DNA from: Gammaproteobacteria bacterium
Lineage (GTDB): Bacteria > Pseudomonadota > Gammaproteobacteria > HTCC5015
Direction of reading: 5' to 3'
Length of the DNA stretch: 5,879 nucleotides
Assembly (NCBI GenBank): GCA_020630145.1
Contig: JAHDBX010000128.1
Coordinates: 1 to 5,879 of the forward strand
The notes under the pieces were generated by a model. It saw only the letters and a list, made by a program, of their open reading frames with translations. It had not been told where the DNA came from and ran no database searches. A program made the translations under genes and the position numbers. Positions 5,711 through 5,879 of this stretch are shown one piece after another (the first letter of the stretch is position 1; each line of letters starts with the position of its first letter).

Positions 5711-5723
5711 GATAAATGGGTGG
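5688..5723. repeat. Perfect 36-bp palindrome overlapping the msrB promoter, candidate operator
   Basis: The 18-base arm CCACCCATTTATCTTGAC is followed with no spacer by its exact reverse complement, centred on GACGTC between 5705 and 5706. It covers the -35 box and the whole spacer of the msrB promoter and stops one base short of the -10. The placement suggests a repressor or redox-regulator site. In RNA it could instead fold into a long hairpin after the upstream msrB, but no U-run follows. A mobile-element remnant is the other possibility, though no second copy is visible in this window. Confidence 0.8.
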
Positions 5724-5801
5724 AAGCAAAACACTTAGACATTCAAAATGACTAAGCCACAAGCAGACTATTTACATAGAAGAAAATAAATCAATAAAAA
5801 C

Positions 5802-5879
5802 TTAAGCGGGAATAAACCGCAAGGCAATTCCATTGTTACAATAACGCAAACCTGTAGGACGTGGACCATCTTTAAATAC
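5802..5879 (-). CDS. msrB: Second methionine-R-sulfoxide reductase B, C-terminal 25 residues only
   Basis: Minus-strand translation from the window edge gives VFKDGPRPTGLRYCNNGI, then ALRFIPA and a TAA stop at 5802-5804. This is the C-terminus of an MsrB with the catalytic Cys in RYCNNG and the regular VFxDGPxPTG motif. It resembles the end of the neighbouring complete MsrB (KNGPKPTGVRYCNNGSALRFIPA) in both protein and DNA, including the same last four residues. The pair is therefore a tandem duplication in the same orientation. This upstream copy keeps the standard VFxDG motif that the other has lost. Most of the gene lies outside the window, so its leader and other active-site residues cannot be judged. 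Confidence 0.85.
   Translation of the reverse strand, partial: VFKDGPRPTGLRYCNNGIALRFIPA

Overview
The window reads as a chromosomal stretch of a moderately AT-rich proteobacterium, most likely a gammaproteobacterium. The basis is the protein styles (UmuD/UmuC, Ogt, LysR, a MsrB with a twin-arginine-type leader), sigma70-like promoters and short intergenic gaps. A marine or aquatic host is only a guess. No tRNA, rRNA, CRISPR array, insertion sequence or phage gene was recognised, and no gene-free stretch exceeds 300 bases. Every gene is on the minus strand except one thioesterase.

Layout in window order. (1) 1-698, minus: a DUF1445/YcsI-type (D-glutamate cyclase-like) protein whose 3' end lies outside the window. 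(2) 844-1740, minus: a LysR-type regulator directly upstream of it. The gap between them holds a candidate promoter and a near-palindrome, so the regulator may control the YcsI-like gene. (3) 1871-4284, minus: a DNA-damage block umuD - umuC - ogt with 18 and 29 bp gaps. It combines an extended self-cleaving UmuD, the pol V catalytic subunit UmuC and an O6-alkylguanine methyltransferase. UmuC is interrupted by one in-frame amber codon (codon 57) and is otherwise full length. (4) 4377-4946, plus: a hotdog-fold acyl-CoA thioesterase, divergent from umuD. (5) 5095-5649 and 5802-5879, minus: two tandem msrB genes for exported methionine-R-sulfoxide reductases. The upstream copy is cut by the window end.

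The most noteworthy non-coding structures are two. One is a perfect 36-bp palindrome (5688-5723) whose centre forms the -35 box of a near-consensus promoter for the complete msrB. The other is a 24-bp near-palindrome (4285-4308) abutting the umuD start codon. This UmuD carries an N-terminal extension that could bind DNA, so the second element is a candidate auto-operator; no classical LexA box is visible there. The complete MsrB keeps its catalytic cysteine and four zinc cysteines but has lost the usual GHVFxDG signature, which the neighbouring copy retains in the part visible. This suggests duplication followed by divergence. The themes linking the genes are repair of alkylation, replication-blocking and oxidative damage, but joint regulation across the blocks is not shown by the sequence.
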